The notes: a model not told the origin generated them from the letters alone. A DNA stretch of 64,000 nucleotides from a bacterium (GCA_029977615.1 JAPOKO010000003.1:1-64000); one strand, 5' to 3'; shown: positions 53,178 through 61,669, numbered from the stretch's first letter. Program-made: numbers and translations.

Positions 53178-54101
53178 ATGGCCGATCCTCGTGACACCGG
53201 CTTTGATGCATTAACACTCGCTGGGTACAGAGCAGCCTCACTATTTGCAAAACTCACTCCAGCACCGCTGGCGTTAGGAACATCGCTTGCTCTTGGAGCG
53301 CCACTCGCATTGGGTTTTCGCGATAAGCGAGAAATGATCGAGCGACATCTGCGTCGAGTGAATCCATCGCTTCGTGGATTCGCGCTGCGCCAAGCAGTAC
53401 AAGAGTCATTTCAGAGTTACACGCGTTACTACTTAGAAACTTTCCGGTTGGGGACGTTGTCAAAGAAACAGATTCAAGCCGGGTTCACCGTTGACGGTTT
53501 CGAACACATTGAAAAGGGAATTGCCGACGGCAAGGGAGTAATTCTTGGCCTTCCGCATCTTGGCGGATGGGAGTGGGCTGGTCGCTGGCTGGTGGACCAG
53601 GGGTACGGTCTAACAGCAGTCGTTGAGCGTCTAGATAACGATGAACTCTTTGAGTGGTTTCGTGACATGCGCCGCAAAGTCGGAGTGAATGTCATCCCAC
53701 TCGATGACAGCGCAGGTCTACGTGTGAGCGCAGCGTTGAAAGAAAATCAAGTTGTCTCCTTGCTGTGTGATCGAGATATTCCGCGAGGCGGTGTCCGATC
53801 GGGTGTTGAAGTTGAATTCTTTGGTGAGCGCACAACAGTTCCCGCAGGCCCAGCATTCTTTGCCCTGCGAACTGGTGCCGCACTATTGCCACTCGCAACG
53901 TATTTCACGCGCAAGTCCGATGGGCATCATGCAGTGGTACGCCCACCAATTCCTGTCGAACGACAAGGGAGTTTGCGGGAAGACGTTTCACGAATAACAC
54001 AGCTTCTCATGATTGAAGTTGAGGGGCTCATTCGTCGAGCGCCCGAGCAATGGCACTTGTTTCAACCAAACTGGCCGAGTGACCCCGGGTATAACTCTTA
54101 A
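53178..54101 (+). CDS. patA: PatA/LpxL-like lysophospholipid acyltransferase
   Basis: 307 residues. LPHLGGWEWAGRWL holds the HX4(D/E) acyltransferase motif of the LpxL/HtrB superfamily. VSLLCDRDIPRGG, FFALRTGAALLPLA and the C-terminal PEQWHLFQPNWP match the mycobacterial PatA group, which acylates phosphatidylinositol mannosides. Membrane-associated by a hydrophobic N-terminal segment. Its TAA overlaps the convergent arsR stop (TTAA at 54098-54101). In mycobacteria pimA follows next; here an arsenic module intervenes. Confidence 0.88.
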   Translation: MADPRDTGFDALTLAGYRAASLFAKLTPAPLALGTSLALGAPLALGFRDKREMIERHLRRVNPSLRGFALRQAVQESFQSYTRYYLETFRLGTLSKKQIQAGFTVDGFEHIEKGIADGKGVILGLPHLGGWEWAGRWLVDQGYGLTAVVERLDNDELFEWFRDMRRKVGVNVIPLDDSAGLRVSAALKENQVVSLLCDRDIPRGGVRSGVEVEFFGERTTVPAGPAFFALRTGAALLPLATYFTRKSDGHHAVVRPPIPVERQGSLREDVSRITQLLMIEVEGLIRRAPEQWHLFQPNWPSDPGYNS

Positions 54102-54463
54102 GCGAGCAGTGTGCGTAGTTCGTTTAAACGCTCGTGATTAACGCGGTACCAAACCCAAGTTCCTCGCTTCTCACTCAGTAGCAATCCGGCCTCGCGCAAA
54201 ACTTTGAGGTGATGGCTCACTGTTGGTTGTGATCGACCTGTTGGCTTCACCAAATTGCATGCGCATGTTTCTGTGTTCGGAGAAGCGGCGATCAGGCTGA
54301 ATAACTTGAGGCGAATGGGGTCGGCAAGCGCAGCAAATCCAATAGCCAAACCCTCGGCTTGTTTCGAGGTGAGTGCGGTGCTGGAAACGGGACCACAGCA
54401 ATCTGGAGAAATTGGGGTGATTCGCTTCCGTTGGGGCTTCGTTGTTATATTGATAGTTGTCAA
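54098..54463 (-). CDS. arsR: ArsR-family arsenic-responsive repressor
   Basis: About 121 residues. Winged-helix ArsR fold with GFAALADPIRLKLFSLI, TETCACNLVKPTGRSQPTVSHHLKVL (recognition helix; C-A-C likely binds arsenite) and GTWVWYRVNHERL. An extra N-terminal CC pair lies before the fold. The start is uncertain: there is no ATG or GTG between the operator and the fold, so TTG 54463 inside the operator is the best candidate; an ATG at 54523 would overlap arsI. Divergent from arsI across the palindromic operator. Confidence 0.82.
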   Translation of the reverse strand: MTTINITTKPQRKRITPISPDCCGPVSSTALTSKQAEGLAIGFAALADPIRLKLFSLIAASPNTETCACNLVKPTGRSQPTVSHHLKVLREAGLLLSEKRGTWVWYRVNHERLNELRTLLA

Positions 54464-54469
54464 TATAAC
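54444..54469. promoter_or_regulatory. ArsR operator: perfect 10-bp inverted repeat
   Basis: GTTATATTGA, a six-base spacer TAGTTG, then TCAATATAAC: perfect 10-base arms, AT-rich against its surroundings. ArsR/SmtB repressors bind palindromes of this type between divergent genes; it lies directly between arsR and arsI and overlaps the likely arsR start. Confidence 0.82.
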
Positions 54470-54488
54470 AAAACGAAAGAGGCAAATC

Positions 54489-54917
54489 GTGTCACGAGTG
54501 CAATTGGCTTTAAACGTCAGCAATTTGAACGAGGCAATTGAGTTTTATTCAAAGATGTTTAATACAAAACCAGCAAAGGTTCGTGAAGGGTATGCAAACT
54601 TTGCCATTGCGGATCCACCGCTGAAATTGGTGCTCATGGAGCGTGCTGCTGATGAAACCAGCGAGTTTCACCACCTGAACCATCTCGGAGTCGAACTTGA
54701 AGATGCTTCGCAAGTTGACGCGTCAATAGAGCGCTTTGAAGACATTGGGCTCGTAGAGAAAATTGAGAAGGACACGGTGTGTTGCTATGCCAAGCAAGAC
54801 AAGGTGTGGGTGCAGTCACCAGATAATGCGCCGTGGGAGTTTTATACCGTGTTGGCAGATTCACCGACTTACTTCATCAAGGTAGATGGAGTGGAGGGAT
54901 CGGCTTGCTGCTCTTGA
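54489..54917 (+). CDS. arsI: ArsI-type C-As lyase (vicinal-oxygen-chelate dioxygenase)
   Basis: 142 residues from GTG 54489, with AAGAGG upstream. Glyoxalase-like fold beginning SRVQLALNVSNLNEAIEFY. Gln5, His65 (LNHLGVE) and Glu117 (PWEFY) are the probable Fe(II) ligands, and the vicinal pair Cys98-Cys99 in DTVCCYAKQDKVWV is the organoarsenical-binding site of the ArsI group (also annotated CadI). ArsI cleaves the carbon-arsenic bond of trivalent methyl- or aryl-arsenicals, giving arsenite. It ends in ACCS, another cysteine pair. Convergence of motif set and arsenic neighbours makes the call firm. Confidence 0.88.
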   Translation: MSRVQLALNVSNLNEAIEFYSKMFNTKPAKVREGYANFAIADPPLKLVLMERAADETSEFHHLNHLGVELEDASQVDASIERFEDIGLVEKIEKDTVCCYAKQDKVWVQSPDNAPWEFYTVLADSPTYFIKVDGVEGSACCS

Positions 54918-55570
54918 TGCGCCGTTTGTGTGCAGAGGCGCTGGGTACTGGACTTTTAATCATTGCTGTAATTGGTTCGGGCATCATGGCCGAGCGATTG
55001 ACGCAGGATGTGGCGTTGCAATTGCTGTGTAATGCGGTGGCTACTGGTGGTGCACTCGTTGCGTTGATCCTGATTTTTGCACCTGTGTCGGGAGCATCAT
55101 TTAACCCAATCGTTGGAATTGTGGGCACCTTGCTTGGAGAGGGAAGCTGGAAAGATACCGCACTGTATGGCATTGCTCAAACCTTTGGTGGTTGCGTAGG
55201 TGCGGTCATAGCGAATGTGATGTTTGATCTCAGTGCAGTCAATTTTTCTGAAAAGGTTCGTACTGGGTCAAACATTTGGATTTCCGAAGTAGTTGCCTCT
55301 GTTGGTTTGCTTGTGGTGATTTATGGAACTATTCGCGCGAAACGTGCGAACCTGGTTCCATTCACAGTTGCTGCTTGGATTACTGGCGCGTATTTCTTTA
55401 CATCGTCAACTTCTCTTGCTAACCCAGCAGTCACCGTCGCGCGAATGTTGAGTAACACCTTCGCTGGTATAGCCCCCGAGTCAGTTCCGATGTTCATCGT
55501 GATGCAAGTCATTGGAGCGCTAATCGGGTTCGGAATCATTCGCTTCGTATTCGATGAGGTTGCATCATGA
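54917..55570 (+). CDS. Arsenic-operon aquaglyceroporin (AqpS-like)
   Basis: 217 residues from ATG 54917, sharing a base with the arsI stop; a TTG at 54905 is nearer the GGAGGG. Six membrane helices with the two pore half-helices: the first motif is NPI (63-65, in [10 protein letters not shown]) instead of NPA, the second is NPAVTVAR (169-176) with the selectivity arginine. Aquaporins in ars operons replace the ArsB/Acr3 pump and let arsenite leave down its gradient. No other efflux gene is in the module, so this channel would be the only exit. The stop overlaps arsC (ATGA). Confidence 0.85.
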   Translation: MRRLCAEALGTGLLIIAVIGSGIMAERLTQDVALQLLCNAVATGGALVALILIFAPVSGASFNPIVGIVGTLLGEGSWKDTALYGIAQTFGGCVGAVIANVMFDLSAVNFSEKVRTGSNIWISEVVASVGLLVVIYGTIRAKRANLVPFTVAAWITGAYFFTSSTSLANPAVTVARMLSNTFAGIAPESVPMFIVMQVIGALIGFGIIRFVFDEVAS

Positions 55571-55977
55571 GTGAAGTGCGAATCCCTGGTGTGCTGTTTT
55601 TGTGCGTCCACAACGCTGGCCGCAGCCAAATGGGCGCGGGGTTCATGCGTTCGCTCGGAGGCGACAACGTACGTGTGTTCTCTGGTTGATCTGAACCTGC
55701 CTCAAAAGTAAATCCTTCGGCTGTCGAAGCGATGCGCGAAGTTGGTATTGACATTGCCGACTATGTACCGCAAAAGTGGTCAATGGAAATGCTTCACGAA
55801 GTGGATGTGGTGGTCACCATGGGATGCGGGGACACCTGCCCTTACATTCCAGGTAAGCGCTACGTGGACTGGCCACTCGATGATCCGGCTGGGCGGGGCG
55901 TTGATGCGGTGCGACCCATTCGCGATCAGATTAAGGCTCTTGTTGAAACGTTGTTAACTGAACTTGGTGTTCGTTAA
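55567..55977 (+). pseudogene. arsC: Arsenate reductase interrupted by an in-frame TGA
   Basis: The frame from ATG 55567 to TAA 55977 encodes a complete low-molecular-weight-phosphatase-type arsenate reductase except for TGA at codon 41 (55687-55689). Before it: [16 protein letters not shown] with the catalytic Cys13. After it: SEPASKVNPSAVEAMREVGIDI, VVTMGCGDTCPYIPGKRY and LDDPAGRGVDAVRPIRDQIK, holding the two resolving cysteines. The TGA stands where relatives have glycine (SAGS), so GGA to TGA, a single base change, explains it. A nonsense mutation or a sequence error; all other residues look functional. Its end overlaps the convergent LLM gene. Confidence 0.85.
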
Positions 55978-56909
55978 CTTTCGAACGCAGCAAACAACTC
56001 TGCAATAGCTTTTGCCTGTCCACCGCTAGTGGACGACATGACAGCAATGGGGAGTACGCCTGCTTGCGCCCATGCGCTGAACTGATCACGAACTTGAGCA
56101 GCATTTCCTGAAATGGTGCAATCGCGCAGCCACTCGTCTGTCATGGCTTGCTGCAGTTGTTCAGCGAGCGACTCTTTTGGTGTATTCGCAATGATTGCTT
56201 CGATGTTGTCCATCTCTTTGTCGTACCCAGCCACTCGCCAGTAGTTGCGATAGTTGGGTAGTGATACGTAGCCGGTGAGAGTTTTGCGATGTATCGCATA
56301 CGCGGCATCAAGGTCTTCGCTGATCACGGTTGGCACCATGTTGGACATAAAGAATTGCTCTTGCGTTGTTGGCGCTACCGATGCAACCTGTCGGCTGATG
56401 TCGCGGAGCGAAGCATTCGCCCAAATTGCACCCTGAGATATCTCGGTGGAAAGCGCGAGCATCTTGTCACGCAACGTTGCCAGAAATATTTGTGGTAGCT
56501 GGCCTGAAAAACGTTCATTTAGTCGCATTGCCTGCACGTAGTTTGCGATGTCAGCAAGTGGTTTACCTGTTGCGACACCAAGTCGTTGCACCACTGGTCC
56601 ATGGCTCACACCAATTCCAAGCCCGAAACGACCACCAGAAACTTCATGAATATGTGCCGCAGTGTTTCCAAGTTCAACGGGGTGGCTGTAGTACATCGGT
56701 TGAATCGATGTCCAAAATGGAATGGTTGTCGTGGCATGAGCAAGTGAAACGCACAATCCAAGAGTTCCACCCAAACTTGGACATGCGATTCCCGCGAAAC
56801 CTCGGCGCTCAGCCTCGACAGCCAAATCCAAAATGGCACGTCGTTTCGTTGGTGATGCAACGAGCGAAATCGCAGGAAGCGTGTATGTGGAGGGTGAGAA
56901 CGTGATCAT
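55974..56909 (-). CDS. LLM-class (luciferase-like) F420-dependent oxidoreductase
   Basis: 311 residues from ATG 56909 with AAGGAG upstream. TIM-barrel LLM features: AVEAERRGFAGIACPS, SLAHATTTIPFWTSIQPMY, HEVSGGRFGLGIGVSHG and, near the end, QFSAWAQAGVLPIAVM. The F420 subgroup is favoured by GGRFGLGIG and by the npdG gene in the window, but FMN use is not excluded. The substrate is unknown. It lies between the arsenic module and pimA and shares a symmetric promoter element with pimA. The stop overlaps the arsC stop (TTAA). Confidence 0.82.
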   Translation of the reverse strand: MITFSPSTYTLPAISLVASPTKRRAILDLAVEAERRGFAGIACPSLGGTLGLCVSLAHATTTIPFWTSIQPMYYSHPVELGNTAAHIHEVSGGRFGLGIGVSHGPVVQRLGVATGKPLADIANYVQAMRLNERFSGQLPQIFLATLRDKMLALSTEISQGAIWANASLRDISRQVASVAPTTQEQFFMSNMVPTVISEDLDAAYAIHRKTLTGYVSLPNYRNYWRVAGYDKEMDNIEAIIANTPKESLAEQLQQAMTDEWLRDCTISGNAAQVRDQFSAWAQAGVLPIAVMSSTSGGQAKAIAELFAAFES

Positions 56910-56934
56910 GGCTTGAATACTCCTTGTAGACGCC

Positions 56935-56941
56935 TACCGTA
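56935..56941. promoter_or_regulatory. Symmetric -10 element shared by pimA-like and LLM genes
   Basis: TACCGTA reads TACCGT on the plus strand, seven bases before GTG 56948 (leaderless), and TACGGT on the minus strand, 26 bases before ATG 56909, which has its own AAGGAG. A TTGAAT at 56913-56918 lies 16 bases upstream of the plus-strand -10 as a possible -35. Confidence 0.55.
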
Positions 56942-56947
56942 TATGGC

Positions 56948-58135
56948 GTGAACATGTTGCGCATCGCCATGGTGAGTCCGTACAGCGTTTCGGTTCCGGG
57001 TGGCGTGCAGGCGCAGGTGCTTGGGCTCGCTCGAGAGTTGAGAAGAATTGGCCACGAAGTGCGCGTGCTTGCCCCGTGTGATGGTCCACCACCCGAGCCG
57101 TTTGTTACTCCGTTAGGTAACAGCCTGCCAACTGCGGCGAATGGTTCGGTTGCACCACTTGCTCCAGATCCTTCTGCTGCGCTGCGCACCATTCGTGCAT
57201 TAAATGACGAAGCCTTCGATGTCATCCACTTGCATGAGCCAATTGTCCCTGGTCCGACAGTAACGGCTTTGTTGCTCAAACTTGCTCCAACTGTTGGTAC
57301 GTTTCACGCAGCGGGGGACTCCACGTCGTACCGAGTATTGAACAAAACTGCGCGGTGGGCGGCTGAACATTTGACGGTGCGAGTGGCAGTGAGTGAATCT
57401 GCAAAAGAACTTGCAAGCAGATACCTGGACGGTGAGTACACCATTTTGTTCAATGGCATTGAAGTCCAGCGTTACTCACGTCCTTCAACTCAACGTGAAG
57501 CATCTCCAACCATTTTCTTTTGTGGACGTTACGAGCCGCGCAAAGGATTAGAAGTATTGCTGCAGGCAATGGCCCATCTGCCAAAGAACGTAAATCTTTG
57601 GATTGCTTCCGACGGAGTGGGTATCGACGATTTGCAAAACACCTATGGCGCAGACGAACGAATTACTTGGCTTGGCAGAATTACTGAAGAGGACAAGCTC
57701 GACAGACTGGCACGGTGCACAACCTTTTGCGCCCCTTCATTGCGCGGTGAATCATTCGGGATAGTGCTTCTTGAAGCAATGGCGGCGGGAGCAGCCCTCG
57801 TTGCGAGCAATATCAGTGGGTACAACAATGTTGCCACTCATCAGAAAAATGCGCTGCTTGTCGAGCCCGGTAATCCGGTGGCACTATCTGAAGCATTGCA
57901 TGAGGCGATCACAAATGTATCCAAGCGCGAACAACTTGTTGCAGGTGGACATGCTCGCGCGCAGGATTTCTCGATGCAGCGTTTAGCTCAGTTATACATA
58001 GAGATTTATAACAAGTTATTGAATGATGAAGCAGAGAGGTTGCTAGAAATCGCTCCGAATCGGTTTGTTGCGATGTTCGAAGACAGAGTGCTGCGTCGTC
58101 CGAAGTTTCTCAACAATCGCCTAAACACGCAATGA
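56948..58135 (+). CDS. pimA: PimA-like GT4 mannosyltransferase
   Basis: 395 residues from GTG 56948 (VNMLRIAMVSPYSVSVPGG). The N-terminal GT-B domain has PGGVQAQVLGLARELRRIGHEVRVLAP; the C-terminal domain has FCGRYEPRKGLEVLL and the EX7E motif in LRGESFGIVLLEAMAAG. In mycobacteria PimA adds the first mannose to phosphatidylinositol and follows pgsA-patA; the same order here, interrupted by the arsenic module, supports the call. Peripheral membrane enzyme on the cytoplasmic face. The C-terminal 30 residues are an unrecognised extension. Confidence 0.85.
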   Translation: MNMLRIAMVSPYSVSVPGGVQAQVLGLARELRRIGHEVRVLAPCDGPPPEPFVTPLGNSLPTAANGSVAPLAPDPSAALRTIRALNDEAFDVIHLHEPIVPGPTVTALLLKLAPTVGTFHAAGDSTSYRVLNKTARWAAEHLTVRVAVSESAKELASRYLDGEYTILFNGIEVQRYSRPSTQREASPTIFFCGRYEPRKGLEVLLQAMAHLPKNVNLWIASDGVGIDDLQNTYGADERITWLGRITEEDKLDRLARCTTFCAPSLRGESFGIVLLEAMAAGAALVASNISGYNNVATHQKNALLVEPGNPVALSEALHEAITNVSKREQLVAGGHARAQDFSMQRLAQLYIEIYNKLLNDEAERLLEIAPNRFVAMFEDRVLRRPKFLNNRLNTQ

Positions 58136-58167
58136 GCGTGTGATCTCTGTGCCTCGGACCGGTGCCG

Positions 58168-58173
58168 TAGACT
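58168..58173 (+). promoter_or_regulatory. Candidate -10 element of lemA-htpX
   Basis: TAGACT ending six bases before ATG 58180, no ribosome-binding site. Confidence 0.5.
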
Positions 58174-58179
58174 GCAATT

Positions 58180-58734
58180 ATGAGTACAACACTGGTAGTA
58201 GTTCTCGTCCTGGTTCTTCTTGCACTTTTCGTAGGTGCAACTTACAACTCACTTGTTCGTCGTCGGAACGAAGTTGATAACGCTTGGAGCCAAATTGATG
58301 TGCAACTCAAGCGCCGTCTTGATCTGATTCCAAATCTTGTCGAAACAGTGAAGGGCTACGCAGCCCATGAAAAGACTGCGCTGGAAGCGGTCATTGCTGC
58401 ACGAAATACGGGTATGACAGCTTCATCAGATCCGCATGCCCAAGCTTCTGCAGACAATGCGATGACCGGAGCATTGCGCCAGTTATTTGCATTGTCAGAG
58501 GGCTACCCGGACTTGAAAGCTAACCAAGGGTTTGTTTCTTTGCAGGAGGAACTTGCAAACACCGAAAGCCGGATTGCTTATGCGCGGCAGTTCTATGGTG
58601 ACGCGGTCTCAACGTATAACACGGCAATCCAAAAGTTTCCGACTGTTGTATTTGCGAGGATGCTTGGATTCTCTGAACGTGAATTCTTTGAAGCAGAAGA
58701 TGCTGCTCGTGTGGTTCCAGAAGTGAAGTTCTAA
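58180..58734 (+). CDS. lemA: LemA family protein
   Basis: 184 residues from ATG 58180. N-terminal membrane helix (about 3-23) followed by YNSLVRRRNEVDNAWSQIDVQLKRRLDLIPNLV, the LemA signature (given in parts), and a helical bundle with QFYGDAVSTYNTAIQKFP. LemA proteins sit in the membrane with their helical domain exposed and are frequently encoded with HtpX proteases, as here (two-base gap). Function is not settled; envelope stress is suspected. Confidence 0.9.
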   Translation: MSTTLVVVLVLVLLALFVGATYNSLVRRRNEVDNAWSQIDVQLKRRLDLIPNLVETVKGYAAHEKTALEAVIAARNTGMTASSDPHAQASADNAMTGALRQLFALSEGYPDLKANQGFVSLQEELANTESRIAYARQFYGDAVSTYNTAIQKFPTVVFARMLGFSEREFFEAEDAARVVPEVKF

Positions 58735-58736
58735 TA

Positions 58737-59642
58737 ATGAACGACCTCATCGCTTCAAACAAACGTAGAACAGTTTTCTTGATGTTCGGCTTTGTGGTCT
58801 TTCTTGTCTTGGTCGGACTTGCTGTTGGCACCTTGATTGGAAATGGTGTAACTGGATCAGTTATCGCATTAATCATTTCTGCAGTTATGGCCATGACGTC
58901 GTATTGGAAGTCGGACAAAATTGCGTTGGCCGTGAGCCGTGCAGTTCCTGCGGATGTCAATGAGTATCGGCGCCTGCACAACCTCGTTGAAGGTCTTTGT
59001 ATCGCGGGTGGACTTCCTAAACCTCAGGTGTACGTCATTCATGATGACGCTCCGAATGCTTTTGCTACGGGACGCAATCCGAAAAACGCTGCAATTGCAA
59101 TTACCACTGGTTTGCTCAACCAAATGAATCGTGTCGAGCTTGAAGGTGTTGTCGCTCACGAGTTGTCACACATAAAGAACTACGACATTTTGGTTTCCAC
59201 GCTCGCCGTAACCCTTGTGGGTTCGATTGCACTGATCACAGATATGACACTGCGCATGATGTGGTGGAACGGTGGGCGAGTGAGCCGCAGTGGTGATCGA
59301 GATGATCGAGGCAATCCATTAGCCATTATTGGTTTTGTATTGTTGTTGGTATCTCCGTTTGTCGCGCGCGCCATGCAGGCGGCGGTTAGTCGCCGTCGCG
59401 AAACTCTTGCCGACGTTTCTGCAGTACGCATGACGAGATACCCGCCGGGTCTGATATCGGCGTTAGAAAAACTTCAGGCTGATAACACTGAAACTCATTC
59501 AGCCAGCATGGCTACAGCCCATATGTGGATAGAGCAGCCGTTGTCGGGTGTGAAAGACGCAGGCAGGTTAGGCATGTGGCATAAACTTTTCAATACCCAC
59601 CCGCCTCTATCCGAGCGAATTGCATTGCTCAGGGAGATGTAA
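58737..59642 (+). CDS. htpX: HtpX-like M48 membrane metalloprotease
   Basis: 301 residues from ATG 58737. Two N-terminal helices (about 12-32 and 38-55), zinc-binding HELSHIKN (HExxH) in VVAHELSHIKNYD, a further pair of helices, and the third ligand Glu in RRRETLADVSAVRMTRYP. NTHPPLSERIALL closes the family. It degrades misfolded membrane proteins. Cotranscribed with lemA and, four bases later, the DUF3048 lipoprotein. Confidence 0.9.
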   Translation: MNDLIASNKRRTVFLMFGFVVFLVLVGLAVGTLIGNGVTGSVIALIISAVMAMTSYWKSDKIALAVSRAVPADVNEYRRLHNLVEGLCIAGGLPKPQVYVIHDDAPNAFATGRNPKNAAIAITTGLLNQMNRVELEGVVAHELSHIKNYDILVSTLAVTLVGSIALITDMTLRMMWWNGGRVSRSGDRDDRGNPLAIIGFVLLLVSPFVARAMQAAVSRRRETLADVSAVRMTRYPPGLISALEKLQADNTETHSASMATAHMWIEQPLSGVKDAGRLGMWHKLFNTHPPLSERIALLREM

Positions 59643-59645
59643 ATC

Positions 59646-60695
59646 ATGAATCGTCGAGCATCTGTTTTTAGTTCCCGTTCACTTGCACTTGCGGCAATAG
59701 TTGCATTGTCTGCTTGTGGAGGATCAAGCGGAACATCAACCTCATCGATCGACACGGTGCCAACGACGGAAGTTGTGAATGATGTACCGGTGTACCCACT
59801 GCTTGGTACTCCAATGGAAGATGCAACGGCAGCAAATCGTCCAGCAATGGTGGTCAAGATTGATAATCACCCGAGTGCGCGTCCTCAGGCAGGAATTAAT
59901 CAGGCCGACATAATTTTTGAGGAAAACGTCGAGAAGCTCACTCGTTACGCAGCAGTGTTCCATAGTGAAGGGTCCGATCCAGTAGGACCAATTCGAAGTG
60001 GCCGTTTCCAAGACATCAATTTGCTCGGATCATTGAACAAGCCGTTATTCGTATGGAGTGGTGGTAACAGCAAAGTGTCAGCTGCAATCGCCAAGTCCGA
60101 CCTCATTGACTTGAGTTATTTAAAGGTAAACAAAGACGGCGGGTTTACGCGCAACGATGAATATAGGGCGCCTCATAATCTTTTCGCAGAAACCACAAAG
60201 TTGTGGACACTTGCACCAGCTGGATCTTCGGCTCCATCTACTCAATTCACGTATCGCACGGTAAGTGATGCAAACTCATCCACTTCAAAGGAAGCCCTTG
60301 GTTTGAAGGTCTCGATGGACGGCGTCAAAGTTCAATGGGATTGGGACTCAGCCGCAAAAGAATGGGTGAGAACTCAAGATGGGACAATCGTTGTTGACCC
60401 AGCAGATATTGCATTGTCAGTTCCAAACGTGATTGTTTTAGAAGTTGAATACACCAACTCGTATAGCCCAATTTCGAAAACACTTGGCTCTGGTAAGGCA
60501 TATGTATTTACCAATGGTGTTGTATACGAAGGAACATGGTCGCGCACTGATCGTTTGAAGCCATTTGAACTTAAGGATTCTGCGGGTGGCATTATCAAGC
60601 TGACTCCCGGTCAAACTTTTGTTGAAGTAGCACGTGCTGGAAAAACTGCAGTGGTTTCTCCAGGTATGACGCAGGACGAGGTGAAATTCCCGTAA
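59646..60695 (+). CDS. DUF3048 (YerB-like) lipoprotein
   Basis: 349 residues from ATG 59646. Signal peptide with lipobox ALSAC (Cys near residue 24), then a Ser/Thr-rich spacer. The DUF3048 N-terminal part has RPAMVVKIDNHPSARPQAGINQADIIFEENVEKLTRYAAVF (in parts) and PVGPIRSGRFQDINLLG; the C-terminal part contains TDRLKPFELKDSAGGIIKLTPGQTF. Exported and lipid-anchored; the function of the family is unknown. It follows htpX directly. Confidence 0.88.
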   Translation: MNRRASVFSSRSLALAAIVALSACGGSSGTSTSSIDTVPTTEVVNDVPVYPLLGTPMEDATAANRPAMVVKIDNHPSARPQAGINQADIIFEENVEKLTRYAAVFHSEGSDPVGPIRSGRFQDINLLGSLNKPLFVWSGGNSKVSAAIAKSDLIDLSYLKVNKDGGFTRNDEYRAPHNLFAETTKLWTLAPAGSSAPSTQFTYRTVSDANSSTSKEALGLKVSMDGVKVQWDWDSAAKEWVRTQDGTIVVDPADIALSVPNVIVLEVEYTNSYSPISKTLGSGKAYVFTNGVVYEGTWSRTDRLKPFELKDSAGGIIKLTPGQTFVEVARAGKTAVVSPGMTQDEVKFP

Positions 60696-60748
60696 TTCAC
60701 GATCGGGATTTCCCTGAGTTGGCTTATGGGTCAAGCGGGCTTGGTCGG

Positions 60749-60754
60749 TACGCT
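60749..60754 (+). promoter_or_regulatory. Candidate -10 element of pdxST
   Basis: TACGCT ending seven bases before ATG 60762, which supports that ATG over the in-frame one at 60726. Confidence 0.5.
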
Positions 60755-60761
60755 TGTTGAC

Positions 60762-61658
60762 ATGACGACAAGTAAGGCAAACTCGGCTTCTGGTCCAATG
60801 AAGGTAAATCGTGGCTTGGCAGAAATGCTCAAGGGCGGCGTCATTATGGACGTAGTCAACCCAGAGCAAGCAAAGATTGCTGAAGATGCAGGTGCTACTG
60901 CGGTGATGGCCCTCGAACGAGTTCCTGCCGACATTCGTCGCGACGGTGGAGTTGCGCGTATGAGTGACCCAGAAATGATTGAAGGCATCAAGGCTGTTGT
61001 CACTATTCCGGTTATGGCCAAAGCTCGCATCGGTCATTTTGTTGAGGCGCAGATTCTTGAAGCGCTGGGAGTGGACTTCATCGATGAGTCTGAAGTTCTC
61101 ACACCTGCCGACGAAACGCATCACATTGACAAATTCGCATTCACCTCACCATTTGTTTGTGGAGCAACAAATCTTGGCGAAGCGCTTCGCCGCATTAGTG
61201 AAGGTGCTGCACTTATTCGTTCAAAAGGTGAAGCAGGAACAGGAAACGTTGTTGAAGCTGTCCGACACTTGCGAAGCATTTTCGGCGATATTCGCCGAAT
61301 CACGCAGGCCGATTCTGCAGAGTTGTTTGATTGGGCCAAGAAACTTGGTGCACCATTGCCACTCGTGCAAGAAATTGCCGAGACAGGCAAGTTGCAGGTT
61401 CCAATTTTCTGTGCAGGGGGAATCGCAACTCCTGCAGACGCAGCGCTAGCAATGCAACTTGGCGCCGAGGCAGTGTTCGTTGGATCAGGAATTTTCAAGA
61501 GCGACGATCCATCGCCACGTGCGAAAGCAATTGTTGAAGCAACTGCGCACTTCCGTGACGCTCACGTGTTGGCGAAAGTAAGTCGCAATCTTGGTGCGCC
61601 AATGACTGGTATTGGCATGGACAAGATCAACGAGCGCTACGCCGACCGCGGCTGGTAA
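60762..61658 (+). CDS. pdxS: Pyridoxal 5'-phosphate synthase, PdxS subunit
   Basis: 298 residues from ATG 60762. Highly conserved PdxS/SNZ barrel: [66 protein letters not shown] with the active-site Lys, [14 protein letters not shown] and the C-terminal [13 protein letters not shown]. With ammonia from PdxT it makes PLP from ribose 5-phosphate and glyceraldehyde 3-phosphate. The in-frame ATG at 60726 gives an N-terminal extension without family support. Confidence 0.95.
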   Translation: MTTSKANSASGPMKVNRGLAEMLKGGVIMDVVNPEQAKIAEDAGATAVMALERVPADIRRDGGVARMSDPEMIEGIKAVVTIPVMAKARIGHFVEAQILEALGVDFIDESEVLTPADETHHIDKFAFTSPFVCGATNLGEALRRISEGAALIRSKGEAGTGNVVEAVRHLRSIFGDIRRITQADSAELFDWAKKLGAPLPLVQEIAETGKLQVPIFCAGGIATPADAALAMQLGAEAVFVGSGIFKSDDPSPRAKAIVEATAHFRDAHVLAKVSRNLGAPMTGIGMDKINERYADRGW

Positions 61659-61669
61659 AGCAGCACCAC

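Noticed and set aside
54464-54523. arsR start at the ATG at 54523
   Set aside because: It would place the operator and the start of arsI inside the arsR coding region, and the added residues do not resemble ArsR N-termini.
55687-55689. Selenocysteine or UGA-to-glycine recoding in arsC
   Set aside because: The TGA is not at a catalytic cysteine and no convincing stem follows it. Many other genes here end in TGA (for example 1785, 2 of the ATGA overlaps), so TGA is a normal stop.
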